Of a stretch of DNA of 64,000 nucleotides, positions 17,332-26,367 are shown in pieces. The stretch is from Roseomonas mucosa ATCC BAA-692 (GTDB lineage Bacteria > Pseudomonadota > Alphaproteobacteria > Acetobacterales > Acetobacteraceae). The notes under the pieces are model-generated. The model ran no database searches. It was not told the DNA's origin and was given only the letters and a program-made list of their open reading frames with translations. A program made the position numbers and the translations under genes. The first letter of the stretch is position 1. Every line of letters begins with the position of its first letter. The stretch lies in contig NZ_JHWD01000011.1 of NCBI RefSeq assembly GCF_000622225.1, forward strand, positions 64,895-128,894, read 5' to 3'.

Positions 17332-18864
17332 TCAGCTCTGGGAGTCGGGCGACAGGGTCATGCAGGCGCCGCGGCCGCTGCGCAGCTTCTCGCAGGCGTT
17401 CTGGGCACCGTCGCGCGACAGGCCCATGACCCGGGCGCGATAGAGCACGGTCTTGCCCTGCATCACCGGTTGCACGGCGACGCGCACGCCATTGGCCGGG
17501 ATCTTGGAGCGAGCCTGGTTGGCGGCGGTGCGGGCCTGGCTTTCGCTGGCATAGGCGCCGACCTGCACGGCCCAGCTGCCGGTGCCCGGCGCGGCGGTGG
17601 CCGTGCTCAGGCCTGGGCGGGACAGGGTGCCGGCATGGGCGGTGCCGACGAGGCTCAGCGTCTGGGGCGGCGCGGCGCGGCGCGGCGCGGAGGCCTCGGC
17701 GAGTTCCACGGGGGCGCTGCGGGGCGCCCTGGCGCGGCCGGCGGGCTCGGCGGCCCGGGCGCCGGCGGCGAAGGCCGGCGGGGTCGGCATGATTTCCTGG
17801 CGGCTGAAGGCAGTCTCGATCCGGCCCGTGGTGGGAGCGGCCTCGCTGCGCGTGGTCGAGCCGTCGGGGATCGGGTCCATCGCCACCACATTGCCGCCCA
17901 GGCGGGAAGCGGCGGGGCTGGTGGAACCATCCGGGATCGGCGCCATGGCGACGACGGTGCCCCGCGGGGCGTAGGAACCGGAGGAGGAGCGGGTGGAACC
18001 GTCCGGGATGGGCTCCATGGCGATGACCGGGCCGTTGCCCAGGCTGGCCACCTGCACGGCTGGCGGCGGGGCCGAGGCGATGCTGGTCGAGCCGTCGGGG
18101 ATGGGCTCCATGCGGATCACCGGGCCGGGCGGCAGCGTCGCGACCTTCACGCCCGGATCGACGGCGCGGCGCTGGTCGCGCAGCGCCAGCATGGTGGCGG
18201 TGTCGCCGCGGCGCGGCCCGGCCGGGATGCGCAGCGGGATGTCGGCGGCGGCATAGACCTCCGGCGGCGCACGGTGGGACGGATGGGCGTCCACGATCCG
18301 CGGCCCGATCCGGGCGACGTAGTTGCGGGTCTCGGCGGGCAGGCCCTTGCCGCCCCAGAGGTAGTCCTCCAGGCGGCGGGGGCCGGCGTTGTAGGCGGCG
18401 AGGAAGGCCGGGCTGCCGTAGAGCTCGTACATCTCCCGGATATAGGCGGCGCCGGCCATGATGCTGTCATAGGGGTGGTAGGGGTCGTTCCCGAACCCGT
18501 AGCGGGAGGCGAGCTCGGCATAGGTGCCGGGCATCACCTGCATCAGGCCCATGGCGCCCACCGGGCTGGTGGCCGTGGTCCGGCCCGCGCTCTCCTGACG
18601 CATCACCTCGCGAATCCAGCGCTCCGGCACGTCGAATCGCTTGGAGGCATCGCGGATATAGGGGCCCCAGGGATCGCCGGGCGGGCCGGGCGGGTCGTAG
18701 GAGGCGGGGCGGTGGTAGTTGGAGGAGGAATCGTAGATGTGCCGGGACGAGCTGGTCGCGACCTGCTGGCTGCCGCAGGCGGCCACACAGGCCAGAAGCG
18801 ACAGCGTCATCGCTCCCCGCACGCGCGCGGTCAGGCCGCGCCGATCAAACCCGCGAGGAAGCAT
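17332..18864 (-). CDS. Lytic transglycosylase lipoprotein with PIPDGST repeats and SPOR domain
   Basis: The 510-residue protein cleaves peptidoglycan glycan strands in the periplasm. Signal region TLSLLACVAAC ends in a lipobox with Cys30. The SLT domain (about 65-195) has catalytic Glu91 in MRQESAGRTT, then PVGAMGLMQVMPGTY and AAYNAGPRRLEDYLWGGKG. Residues 240-340 hold four copies of a V(I/V)xMxPIPDGST motif. A C-terminal SPOR domain (about 428-505, SWAVQVGAYASESQARTAAN) should bind denuded glycan at the septum. Start MLPRGFDRRG at 18864; an alternative ATG is at residue 19. The first gene of a minus-strand group, divergent from the glycine-zipper gene. Confidence 0.9.
   Translation of the reverse strand: MLPRGFDRRGLTARVRGAMTLSLLACVAACGSQQVATSSSRHIYDSSSNYHRPASYDPPGPPGDPWGPYIRDASKRFDVPERWIREVMRQESAGRTTATSPVGAMGLMQVMPGTYAELASRYGFGNDPYHPYDSIMAGAAYIREMYELYGSPAFLAAYNAGPRRLEDYLWGGKGLPAETRNYVARIGPRIVDAHPSHRAPPEVYAAADIPLRIPAGPRRGDTATMLALRDQRRAVDPGVKVATLPPGPVIRMEPIPDGSTSIASAPPPAVQVASLGNGPVIAMEPIPDGSTRSSSGSYAPRGTVVAMAPIPDGSTSPAASRLGGNVVAMDPIPDGSTTRSEAAPTTGRIETAFSRQEIMPTPPAFAAGARAAEPAGRARAPRSAPVELAEASAPRRAAPPQTLSLVGTAHAGTLSRPGLSTATAAPGTGSWAVQVGAYASESQARTAANQARSKIPANGVRVAVQPVMQGKTVLYRARVMGLSRDGAQNACEKLRSGRGACMTLSPDSQS
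17854..18120 (-). repeat. Four-copy PIPDGST protein repeat region inside the lytic transglycosylase gene
   Basis: Four units spaced 24-30 residues apart: PVIRMEPIPDGST (249), PVIAMEPIPDGST (279), TVVAMAPIPDGST (303) and NVVAMDPIPDGST (325). The linkers between them are Ser/Ala/Pro-rich and not conserved, so the units look selected rather than freshly duplicated. They sit between the catalytic and SPOR domains. Confidence 0.8.
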
Positions 18865-19131
18865 CCCCCAATCCCCCCAATCCTCGGTACTCCCGCGGTC
18901 CTTCCGGCTTGGCCGATCGCCGGCGCCCCCACGCTGGCGAAACGGCCGGAAGCCGCGGTGCAGACGGTGCCTGCGGCGGAAAGGGCTAACGGAAGCCTGG
19001 GCATGAAGCAAGTGGAGACTCTACGATGCATATCGCGGGCTGGCGCCGCTGTGCGATCCACGTCACGTTGGCGCCCCCTTCTCGCCACATTCCGCGCAGA
19101 AGACACTCTGCCTTTCCGAAAGGAACGCCTC

Positions 19132-19698
19132 ATGCGTCGTATAACAAGCCATTCCCGGGCGCATCGTTCGTCTTCGGCTGCTCTTCGGCTCTGCCTGGTT
19201 TCACTGGCCCTGGCCGGCGGCCTGGCCGCCTGCGCGCCACAGAACACGGGCGCGACTTACAGCAGCGCGACCATGGGCGTGCCGGCGGCCGTGACCTATG
19301 GCGTGGTCAAGGGCACGCGGCCGGTGACGGTCCAGAGCGGCCGCAGCGGGGTGGGCACCGCGGCGGGCGCGGTGGCGGGCGGCGTGGCCGGCTCCTTCAT
19401 CGGCGGCGACTGGCGCAGCAACGTGCTGGGCGGCCTGGGCGGCGCGGTGCTGGGCGGGCTCGCCGGCAATGCGATCGAGCGCGGGACCGGCACCGGCCAG
19501 GCCATCGAGTTCATCATCCAGCAGGACAATGGCGGCGACATCGCCGTGGTGCAGACCAACGAGGACAACCTGCAGGTCGGCGACCGGGTCTTCATCACCC
19601 ATGGTCCCGACCAGGTGCGCATCGGCCGGGCCATTGGCGCCCCGCCGCCGGCCACCGGCGTCTCCGCCCGTCCGATCGGTGCCTACGCGCCCAAGTAG
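19132..19698 (+). CDS. Glycine-zipper 2TM outer-membrane lipoprotein (SlyB/PcpY-like)
   Basis: The 188-residue protein has a signal peptide ending LALAGGLAACAPQN, a lipobox with Cys at about residue 34, so it is probably lipidated. The middle part is a glycine-zipper 2TM domain: GVGTAAGAVAGGVAGSFIGG, then NVLGGLGGAVLGGLAGNAIE. The C-terminal half has IEFIIQQDNGGDIAVVQTNE and LQVGDRVFITHG as in SlyB-like proteins. Such lipoproteins help outer-membrane stability. The ATG at 19132 is preceded by AAAGGAA at good distance. Transcribed alone; hairpins follow its stop. Confidence 0.9.
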   Translation: MRRITSHSRAHRSSSAALRLCLVSLALAGGLAACAPQNTGATYSSATMGVPAAVTYGVVKGTRPVTVQSGRSGVGTAAGAVAGGVAGSFIGGDWRSNVLGGLGGAVLGGLAGNAIERGTGTGQAIEFIIQQDNGGDIAVVQTNEDNLQVGDRVFITHGPDQVRIGRAIGAPPPATGVSARPIGAYAPK

Positions 19699-19722
19699 GA
19701 CGGTAGAGGCCCCGCGAGGGCA

Positions 19723-19800
19723 CCGGGGGAAGGAAGGCCCTCCCCCGGCGGCACGGCCCGCCAGGGGTTCCGGCGGGCAGGGCGGGGCCGCCCTGCCCGC
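19723..19800 (+). terminator. Two GC hairpins after the glycine-zipper gene
   Basis: 19723-19748 forms CCGGGGGAAGG with a one-mismatch partner CCCTCCCCCGG. 19773-19800 forms GCGGGCAGGGCG/CGCCCTGCCCGC with 12-bp perfect arms and a GGGC loop. They lie 25-100 bases past the stop, with no T-run. The first resembles the P5 module of the window's large repeats. Confidence 0.5.
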
Positions 19801-19845
19801 AAGACAGGTTGTAGCGCCCCGCGGCTTCGTATAGGCACGCCCGCC

Positions 19846-20682
19846 ATGACCGCCCAGCCGTCGCCCGTCTTCCAGATCGACGCGAGCAACCCACGACGCC
19901 TCTCCCGCGCCATGGAGGACCTGTCCTCCGGCATGCAGACTTGGCGGCTGAGCTGGGCGCTGGCGCGACTCGACTTGCGCAACCGCTACCGGGGCTCGGT
20001 GATCGGGCCCTTCTGGCTGACCCTTTCCACCGCCGCGATGCTGGCGGGGCTGGGGCTGCTCTATTCCCGCCTGCTCGGCATCAGCCTGCGCGACTACCTG
20101 CCGCACCTGGCGGTCAGCCTCGTGGTCTGGAACGTGATCAACGGCCTGGTGACGGATGCCTGCACGGCGCTGACCGGCGCGGAAGGGGTGATCCGGCAGA
20201 TGCGCCTGCCCTTCACCACCCATGCGCTGCGCTGCGTCTTCCGCAACGTGCTGACGGCGGCGCACAACATCCCCCTGCTCTTCCTCGTGCTGGCGATCTT
20301 CAACCGCTGGCCGGGGCCGGAGGTCGTGCTGCTGGTCCCCGGGCTGCTGATCTTCTTCCTGAACGCCCTGGCGGCCTCGGTCTTCCTGGGCATGGTCTGC
20401 GCCCGGTTCCGCGATGTCGGGCCGATCGTGACCAACATCATGCAGCTCGCCTTCTTCATGAGTCCGGTGATCTGGAAGGCCGACCTGCTGAGCCCCGCGA
20501 CCCAGGCCTGGCTGCCGCTGAACCCCTTCTACGACCTGCTGGAAGTGCTGCGCGGCCCGCTGGTGGATGGCGGCGGGGCCATGATGGCCTGGGTCGGCGC
20601 CATCCTCTATACCCTGGCCGCCACGGGGCTGGCCCTGGGCTTCTTCGTCCGCTTCCGCGGCCGCCTCGCCTTCTGGGTCTGA
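19846..20682 (+). CDS. ABC-2 type polysaccharide exporter permease (KpsM/Wzm-like)
   Basis: The 278-residue protein has six predicted membrane segments and the family start WALARLDLRNRYRGSVIGPF WLT (ABC-2 polysaccharide/polyol-phosphate export). Family blocks IRQMRLPFTTHALRCVFRN and NIMQLAFFMSPVIWKADLL are present, with ending LNPFYDLLEVLRGPLVDG. It should form the inner-membrane channel for capsule, O-antigen or another glycan with the ATPase 7 bases downstream. It begins the plus-strand run of glycan genes. The ATG at 19846 fits the family length; no strong SD is evident. Confidence 0.92.
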   Translation: MTAQPSPVFQIDASNPRRLSRAMEDLSSGMQTWRLSWALARLDLRNRYRGSVIGPFWLTLSTAAMLAGLGLLYSRLLGISLRDYLPHLAVSLVVWNVINGLVTDACTALTGAEGVIRQMRLPFTTHALRCVFRNVLTAAHNIPLLFLVLAIFNRWPGPEVVLLVPGLLIFFLNALAASVFLGMVCARFRDVGPIVTNIMQLAFFMSPVIWKADLLSPATQAWLPLNPFYDLLEVLRGPLVDGGGAMMAWVGAILYTLAATGLALGFFVRFRGRLAFWV

Positions 20683-20689
20683 CGACGAC

Positions 20690-21421
20690 ATGGCTATCAT
20701 CGAGGCCCAGGGGCTCAACATCGAGTTCCCGCTCTACCACGTCGCTTCCCGTTCGCTGAAGAAGCGGCTGCTGGCCAAGGCGGCGGTGCGGGTGAGCACG
20801 GACGAGTCCAACCGCGTGGTGGTGAACGCCCTGCGCGACCTCACCTTCACCATCCGCCCGGGCGAGCGCGTGGCGCTGGTCGGGCACAACGGCGCGGGCA
20901 AGACCACGCTGCTGCGGACGCTGGCCGGAATCTACGAGCCGGTCGGCGGGTCGCTGCGGGTGGAGGGGGAGATCGGCTCGCTGATCGACCCGGCGGCCGG
21001 CATGGACCCGGATTCCACGGGGCGCGAGAACATCCGCCTGCGCGGGCTCTTCCGTGGCCTCGGCGACGCCGAGATCGCCGGGCTGGAGCGCGAGGCCGCC
21101 GCCTTCTCCGGTCTGGACGAGTTCCTGGACGTGCCGATCCGCGGCTATTCCGCCGGCATGAGCATCCGCCTCTCCTTCGCGATGGCCACCACCATGAACC
21201 CCGACATCCTGCTGATGGACGAATGGTTCTCGGCCGGCGACGCGGATTTCATGCGCAAGGCCGAGGAGCGGCTGGCGGCGCTGGTGGACAAGGCGGAGAT
21301 CATGGTCATCGCCACGCACGACTTCAACGTGGTGCGCCGCTGGTGCAACCGCGCCATCCGGCTGGAGGCCGGGCGCATCACCGCCGACGGCACGGTGGAC
21401 GAGATCCTGGGCGCCGCCTGA
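20690..21421 (+). CDS. ABC polysaccharide exporter ATPase (KpsT/Wzt-like, no C-terminal glycan-binding domain)
   Basis: 243 residues: Walker A GHNGAGKTT, signature YSAGMSIRLSFAM, Walker B ILLMDEWFSAGD and switch histidine in IATHDF. The N-terminus EAQGLNIEFPLYHVASRSLK is typical of TagH/KpsT/Wzt exporters. It stops right after the ATPase fold, so it lacks the carbohydrate-recognition domain of O-antigen Wzt proteins. This argues for KpsT-like export that does not read the chain terminus. It is 7 bases after the permease gene. Confidence 0.92.
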   Translation: MAIIEAQGLNIEFPLYHVASRSLKKRLLAKAAVRVSTDESNRVVVNALRDLTFTIRPGERVALVGHNGAGKTTLLRTLAGIYEPVGGSLRVEGEIGSLIDPAAGMDPDSTGRENIRLRGLFRGLGDAEIAGLEREAAAFSGLDEFLDVPIRGYSAGMSIRLSFAMATTMNPDILLMDEWFSAGDADFMRKAEERLAALVDKAEIMVIATHDFNVVRRWCNRAIRLEAGRITADGTVDEILGAA

Positions 21422-21536
21422 GGCCCATCCGCCGTCCCGTTCCGGCTTTCCGTTCCCGGGCCGGGCCGCCCGTCGCGTGCCTTTGTCCCCCCGCCTGGTT
21501 GCTTCCCCGGACTGCTGCCGTTATCGCTCTCGCCCG

Positions 21537-21881
21537 ATGGGTGAACGAGACGACAAGCCGTTGAAACGGTCCTTGCTGGCGCCGCTGCGGGATCTTCCGG
21601 AACCCTGGAAGCGCCAGTTGCGCCAGGGCTTCCGGAAGGGGGTGCGCGCCTATCGGGCGATCCCCATCGCGCGCATGATCGGCCTGCGCCTCGCGGCCCT
21701 GAGCCCAGGGTTGAAGGCCAGGCTGGTTCATCGCTTCATGGCCTATGAGCGGCTTTCCGAAGGAGCCGCGCTTCCCGCCCACATCTCCGTGCAGGGTGTG
21801 CGGCTGCAGCCGCCACCGGTCCTGTCAGATGCGGAACGCTCCGCCTTCCTGCGCCTCGCGGCGCGGCATGGCGGGATCTGA
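21537..21881 (+). CDS. Small basic protein of unknown function in the glycan locus
   Basis: A 114-residue frame starting MGERDDKPLKRSLLAPLRDL, rich in Arg/Leu/Ala and with predicted amphipathic helices (FRKGVRAYRAIPIARMIGLR). It ends PPVLSDAERSAFLRLAARHG. I recognise no family. No signal peptide or clear membrane segment, and no SD before the ATG. It lies between the exporter ATPase and the large glycosyltransferase in the same direction, 23 bases before the latter, so a role with that enzyme is possible. The frame could start 60 bases earlier. Confidence 0.5.
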   Translation: MGERDDKPLKRSLLAPLRDLPEPWKRQLRQGFRKGVRAYRAIPIARMIGLRLAALSPGLKARLVHRFMAYERLSEGAALPAHISVQGVRLQPPPVLSDAERSAFLRLAARHGGI

Positions 21882-21904
21882 ACGCGGAAAGCGGCGGAAT
21901 ACCG

Positions 21905-24877
21905 ATGCGGTTGCTGATCGACATGCAGGGCGCCCAGGGCACGAGCCGCCTTCGCGGCATCGGGCGCTACTCGCGCGACCTGGCGCTCGCCCTGGCGCGG
22001 GAGGCCCGGGGGCACGAGGTGCACCTGCTGCTCAACGGCACGTTGGGCGATGGCGGCGACGCGCTGCGGGAAGCCTTCGGCGAGGTCCTGCCGGATTCCG
22101 CCTTCCATCTCTGGTGGGGCCCCGCCGGCGCGCCGGATGTCACCGAGCCCCGTCCCGCCCGGCGCACGGCGGGTGAGATCCTGCGGGCCGAGGCCATCGC
22201 CGCGCTGGCGCCGGACCTGCTCCTGGCGACCAGCCTCTTCGAGGGTTCATCCGACGACGTGATCGCGCGCTGGCCGCCCGACCGGGCACGGCCGGCCACG
22301 GCGGCGGTCTGCTACGACCTGATCCCGCTGATCCAGCGGGAGGACTATCTCGATGGCCCCTGGGCGGGGGCGCAGCGGCTGAAGGACTGGTACTTCCGCT
22401 GCCTGCACGAGATGGCCGAGGCCGACCTGCTGCTCGCCATCTCCGAGGCCAGCCGGCAGGACGCCATGGAGCATCTCGCCCTGCCCGGCGACCGGGTGGT
22501 CAATATCCGCGCCGGGTACAGCGCGGTCTTCGGCCCGCAGCGAATGGACGCAACGCGGAAGCAGGCGCTGCTCGCCCGCTACGGGCTGCGCGACGGCTTC
22601 GTGCTCTTTGTCGGCGGCGGCGACCCGCGCAAGAACGAGGCCGGGCTGCTGCGGGCCCAGGCGCTGTTGCCGCCGGCGTTGCGGGCCCGGCACCAGCTGG
22701 TGATCGTCGGCGCCACGGACCCCGCGGAATTCGCCTTGGCCCGCAAGGCGGCCGGCCTCGGGGCGGAGGAAGCGGTGCTGATCCGCTTCGTGCCGGAGGC
22801 GGACCTGCCGGCGCTCTACGCGGCCTGCGACCTTTCGGTGCTTCCTTCCTTCTACGAGGGTTTCGGCCTGCCGGTGCTGGAGGCCATGGCCTGCGGCGCC
22901 CCGGCGATCGGCAGCCGCGCCGGCAGCCTGCCGGAAGTGATCGGACTGGAGGAGGCGCTGTTCGACCCGCGTGATCCGGCGGATATCGCCCGGTTGATGA
23001 CGCGCGCCCTGGCGGAGCCCGCTTTCCGCGCACAGCTCCTGGCCCATGCCCCGGCCCAGGCGGCACGCTTCGGCTGGGCGGATACCGCGGCACGCAGCTG
23101 GTCGGCGCTGGAGGCCCTGCTGGAAGCCCCGCGTCTCCGGGACCGTCCCGCCCATCTCGTGCCCGGGCGGCGCCTGCCGCGCCTCGCCCTGGTCTCGCCC
23201 CTGCCGCCGCAGCCGACCGGCATCGCCGACTATACGCGTGAGCTCGCCCCGGCCCTGGCGCGCCATTACGACGTCACCCTGGTCTGCGAGAGCGGCCTGA
23301 CCGAGGACGAGCGGCTGCGCGGCGCCTTTCCGGTGCTGGATGCCGGCACCTTCGGGAACCTGGGGGAACGCTTCGACCGGGTGCTCCACCAGCTCGGCAA
23401 TTCCGATCTCCACGACTTCCAGTATCGGGGCCTGCTGGCGGAGCAGCCAGGGGTGGCGACGCTGCACGATTCCTTCCTGTCCGGCCACGCGCTCTGGCGG
23501 GCCTACCGGGAGGGCGACCGGGAGCGTCTCGTCGCGGCGCTGCATGCCTCCCACGGCTGGCCCGCCGTCCTGACCTGGCTGCGCGAGGGCGATATCGCCG
23601 CGACCCGCGCCTGGCCCTGCAGCCTGCCGGTGCTGCGCGACACGATCGGCGTGATCCAGCACTCGCTGCACGCCGCCGAATGGACGCGGCGGCACTACGA
23701 CGCGGCCACGGCGGGGGAGCCTGCCATCATCCCGCATTTGCGCCGGCTTCCTCCGAAGGGCGACCGGGCCGCCGCCCGCCGGCGCCTGGGGCTGGCACCG
23801 GATCTCCCGGTCATCGCCAGCTTCGGCATCCTGACAGCCAGCAAGCTGCCGGACCGTCTCGTCGCGGCCTGCCATGGACTGCACCACGCGGGGAAGCGGC
23901 CGCTCCTGGCGCTGGTGGGCGAGGCGGTGGAGCAGCTCGACCTCCCGCGCGAAGGCGCCACCCTGCGGCTGACCGGACGGGTCTCGCCCCAGGACTATGC
24001 CGACTGGATGGCGGCGGCCGATATCGCGGTCCAACTGCGCGACCATTCGCGCGGCGAGACCTCCGGCGCCCTGATCGACTGCCTCGCGGCGGGGCTTCCC
24101 GTGGTGGTGAACCGCCATGGCACCATGTCGCAGGTGCCGGATGGCTGCCTCCGCGCCATTCCCGAACGGTTCGGGGATGGGGAGCTGCGCGCCGTGCTGC
24201 AGGATCTGCTGCAGGACCCCGCCTCGGGCCGCCAACTCGGCGCACGGGCGCGGGAATGGGTGCGGGAGACGCTATCCCCCGAGCGGATCGGGCTGGCCTA
24301 TCGCGAGGCGATCGAGGCGTTCTACGACAGGCCCGGCGCCTTCCTCCGGCTGGGCGATCCCTTCCATGGCGCCCTGCTGCCGCGCGGCAGCGCCGAGGAC
24401 TGGGCCTCCGTCGCCCAAGCCAGCCTGGCCAATTTCCCGCCGCGCCGGCCGCCCTTCCTGTTCCTGGACGTGACCGATGGCTGGCCGGACCCGGCGGAGC
24501 TGGAGCGCCTGCTGCTGGCGCATCCCCCGGCGCTCCGCGTGGAGCCCGTCCGCTTCGAGGTTCCGGCGGAGGACGGCGCCACGCTTCCGGCGGGAACGCG
24601 GGCGGCCCCGGCCGGCGCCTACCGGACAGCGCCCGAGGCCGTCTTCCCGCTGCTCGGGCGCCGCTTCGCCGATCTCGTGCCGAGGCCGCTGTGCCCCGCG
24701 CCGGGCGACCTGCTGCTGCACCCCTTGGCCAGTCCACCGGCCGAAGCCCGGCGGTGGGCGCTGCGAGCGCTGGAACGGCGCGGCTGCGTCCTGGCGGAGC
24801 GTGGCGCGGGCGGCAGGGCGGTTCCGGCGGCAGGGGCCTCCCTGCCCGGCTGGTTCCAGGGCCTGCTTTCCTCATGA
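21905..24877 (+). CDS. Two-domain GT4-type glycosyltransferase
   Basis: This 990-residue protein carries two glycosyltransferase units in tandem. The first (about 1-410) begins MRLLIDMQGAQGTSRLRGIG and has the GT4 donor-site motif VLPSFYEGFGLPVLEAMACG with the E-x7-E pattern. The second (about 424-815) begins LALVSPLPPQPTGIADYTRE and has RDHSRGETSGALIDCLAAGL in the donor region. A C-terminal stretch of about 170 residues (YDRPGAFLRLGDP onward) has no family I know. Such fused enzymes usually add two successive sugars to a lipid-linked glycan in the cytoplasm. The stop overlaps the next GT start (ATGA). Confidence 0.9.
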   Translation: MRLLIDMQGAQGTSRLRGIGRYSRDLALALAREARGHEVHLLLNGTLGDGGDALREAFGEVLPDSAFHLWWGPAGAPDVTEPRPARRTAGEILRAEAIAALAPDLLLATSLFEGSSDDVIARWPPDRARPATAAVCYDLIPLIQREDYLDGPWAGAQRLKDWYFRCLHEMAEADLLLAISEASRQDAMEHLALPGDRVVNIRAGYSAVFGPQRMDATRKQALLARYGLRDGFVLFVGGGDPRKNEAGLLRAQALLPPALRARHQLVIVGATDPAEFALARKAAGLGAEEAVLIRFVPEADLPALYAACDLSVLPSFYEGFGLPVLEAMACGAPAIGSRAGSLPEVIGLEEALFDPRDPADIARLMTRALAEPAFRAQLLAHAPAQAARFGWADTAARSWSALEALLEAPRLRDRPAHLVPGRRLPRLALVSPLPPQPTGIADYTRELAPALARHYDVTLVCESGLTEDERLRGAFPVLDAGTFGNLGERFDRVLHQLGNSDLHDFQYRGLLAEQPGVATLHDSFLSGHALWRAYREGDRERLVAALHASHGWPAVLTWLREGDIAATRAWPCSLPVLRDTIGVIQHSLHAAEWTRRHYDAATAGEPAIIPHLRRLPPKGDRAAARRRLGLAPDLPVIASFGILTASKLPDRLVAACHGLHHAGKRPLLALVGEAVEQLDLPREGATLRLTGRVSPQDYADWMAAADIAVQLRDHSRGETSGALIDCLAAGLPVVVNRHGTMSQVPDGCLRAIPERFGDGELRAVLQDLLQDPASGRQLGARAREWVRETLSPERIGLAYREAIEAFYDRPGAFLRLGDPFHGALLPRGSAEDWASVAQASLANFPPRRPPFLFLDVTDGWPDPAELERLLLAHPPALRVEPVRFEVPAEDGATLPAGTRAAPAGAYRTAPEAVFPLLGRRFADLVPRPLCPAPGDLLLHPLASPPAEARRWALRALERRGCVLAERGAGGRAVPAAGASLPGWFQGLLSS

Positions 24878-26301
24878 GCGCCGCCGCCCCTCCGTCGCCG
24901 GTGCTCTGGGTCGAGGTCGGTGACCTGCTCGACTATGCCGCGATCCGCCACCGGCTTTCCGGCATCCAGCGCCTTGCCTTCGAGCTCTGCCGCGCCCTGG
25001 CGCCGCATCCCGGCGTGCGCTTCTGCCGTGCCGTGCCGCCGCGCGAAGGGCTGCGCGCGGTGGAATGGGCGGAGCTGGAGGCGCTCTATGCCCGGCTTTC
25101 CGGCGGCGACGACACCCCGCCGCCGGGCCGCGACGGGCATGCGGTGGTGGCGGAGCATGTCGCGGCGCCCGTGGCGGAGGCCCGGCGCGGGATGCTGCGG
25201 CAGGCGGCGGGCTGGCTGCCGAGCGGCATCCGCATCCCCCTGGCCCGCGCCACCGTGGCGCAGGCCTCGGTCGCCACGGAGCTGCGCCAGGCCCTGCGCG
25301 GCGTGGCGGGCGCCCTGCCACGCCCCCTGCCACGCCCCCTGCCGCACCCCGGCAAGGGCGGGAGCGCGAAGGCGCCGGAGCGCGCGGCCGTGGAGCCCGG
25401 GCCGGGCGACACGCTGCTGATCCCCGGCGCGCCCTGGGCGCATCCGGATTACGGCCCGGTGCTGGGGCGGATGAAGGCGCGCAGCGGGTTGCGCATCGCC
25501 CTGGTCCTCTATGACCTGATCGCGGTGAAGTACCCGGAATGGACCGATCCGGGACTGATGCGGGTCTTCGGCCCCTGGTTGCGCCGCACCCTGCCGCAGG
25601 TGGACCATGTGCTGGCCATCTCCGGGGCCACGGCGCGCGACGCGGCGGCATGGGTGGCGGAACAGGGCATCGCCCCGGCACCGCGCATCACCGCCTTCCC
25701 TATCGGCACCGGCTTCGGCGCCCCGCGTCAGGCCGTGCCCGCCGTGCCGCCGCCACCGGGCGACCCGGGCTATGTCCTTTTCGTGTCCACGATCGAGGCA
25801 CGCAAGAACCACGCGCTCGCCTTCCGCGTCTGGCGGCGGCTGCTGGAGGAGATGCCGGAGCGGGAGGTGCCGCGCCTGGTCTTCGCCGGCGGGGCCGGCT
25901 GGCTGGTGCAGGACCTGCTCGGCCAGATCCGCAACACGGCGAATCTCGGCGGCAAGCTGGTCCTGGCCGGCTCGCCGAGCGATTCCGACCTGCGCCTGCT
26001 CTATCGCGACTGCCGCTTCACCTTCTTTCCCTCCTTCTACGAGGGCTGGGGCCTGCCGGTGACGGAAAGCCTGAGCTTCGGGCGGGCCTGCCTCGCTTCC
26101 GACCGCGCCTCGGTGCCGGAGGCCGGGGGACGCTTCTGCGCCTATCTCGACCCGGACAACGCCACCGGCGCCACCGCCGCCGCCCGTGCCCTGATCGGGA
26201 ATCCGGAACACCTCGCCGCCCTGGAGGCCGATATCCGCGACGGCTTCCGCCCGGTGCCCTGGTCGGACACCGCCGCCGCCGTGCTGGCGGCGCTGGGCTG
26301 A
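24874..26301 (+). CDS. GT4-type glycosyltransferase
   Basis: The 475-residue protein opens with VLWVEVGDLLDYAAIRHRLS and IQRLAFELCRAL, seen in mannosyltransferase-like GT4 proteins. It has the donor-binding block FFPSFYEGWGLPVTESLSFG with both Glu residues. The middle contains a variable Pro/Arg stretch (about residues 145-170) encoded by a tandem 12-base repeat. The start overlaps the previous gene's stop by 4 bases. It probably adds a sugar after the double-domain enzyme. The sugar donor cannot be told from sequence. Confidence 0.9.
   Translation: MSAAAPPSPVLWVEVGDLLDYAAIRHRLSGIQRLAFELCRALAPHPGVRFCRAVPPREGLRAVEWAELEALYARLSGGDDTPPPGRDGHAVVAEHVAAPVAEARRGMLRQAAGWLPSGIRIPLARATVAQASVATELRQALRGVAGALPRPLPRPLPHPGKGGSAKAPERAAVEPGPGDTLLIPGAPWAHPDYGPVLGRMKARSGLRIALVLYDLIAVKYPEWTDPGLMRVFGPWLRRTLPQVDHVLAISGATARDAAAWVAEQGIAPAPRITAFPIGTGFGAPRQAVPAVPPPPGDPGYVLFVSTIEARKNHALAFRVWRRLLEEMPEREVPRLVFAGGAGWLVQDLLGQIRNTANLGGKLVLAGSPSDSDLRLLYRDCRFTFFPSFYEGWGLPVTESLSFGRACLASDRASVPEAGGRFCAYLDPDNATGATAAARALIGNPEHLAALEADIRDGFRPVPWSDTAAAVLAALG
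25318..25350 (+). repeat. Tandem 12-base repeat in a glycosyltransferase gene
   Basis: CCACGCCCCCTG occurs twice in tandem (25318-25329, 25330-25341), followed by a partial unit CCGCACCCC. It encodes a PRPL-PRPL-PHP linker. The unit length is a multiple of three, so copy-number change would keep the frame. Confidence 0.75.
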
Positions 26302-26367
26302 GCGGGCGCCGCGCCTGAGGCCAGGCCCGGGGAGAGTGCTGCCATGAAGCGGAACGGTCCGCTCGTG

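Noticed and set aside
22247-24235. 662-codon open frame on the minus strand
   Set aside because: Antisense of the double glycosyltransferase gene; Gln/Arg/His-rich with no motif.
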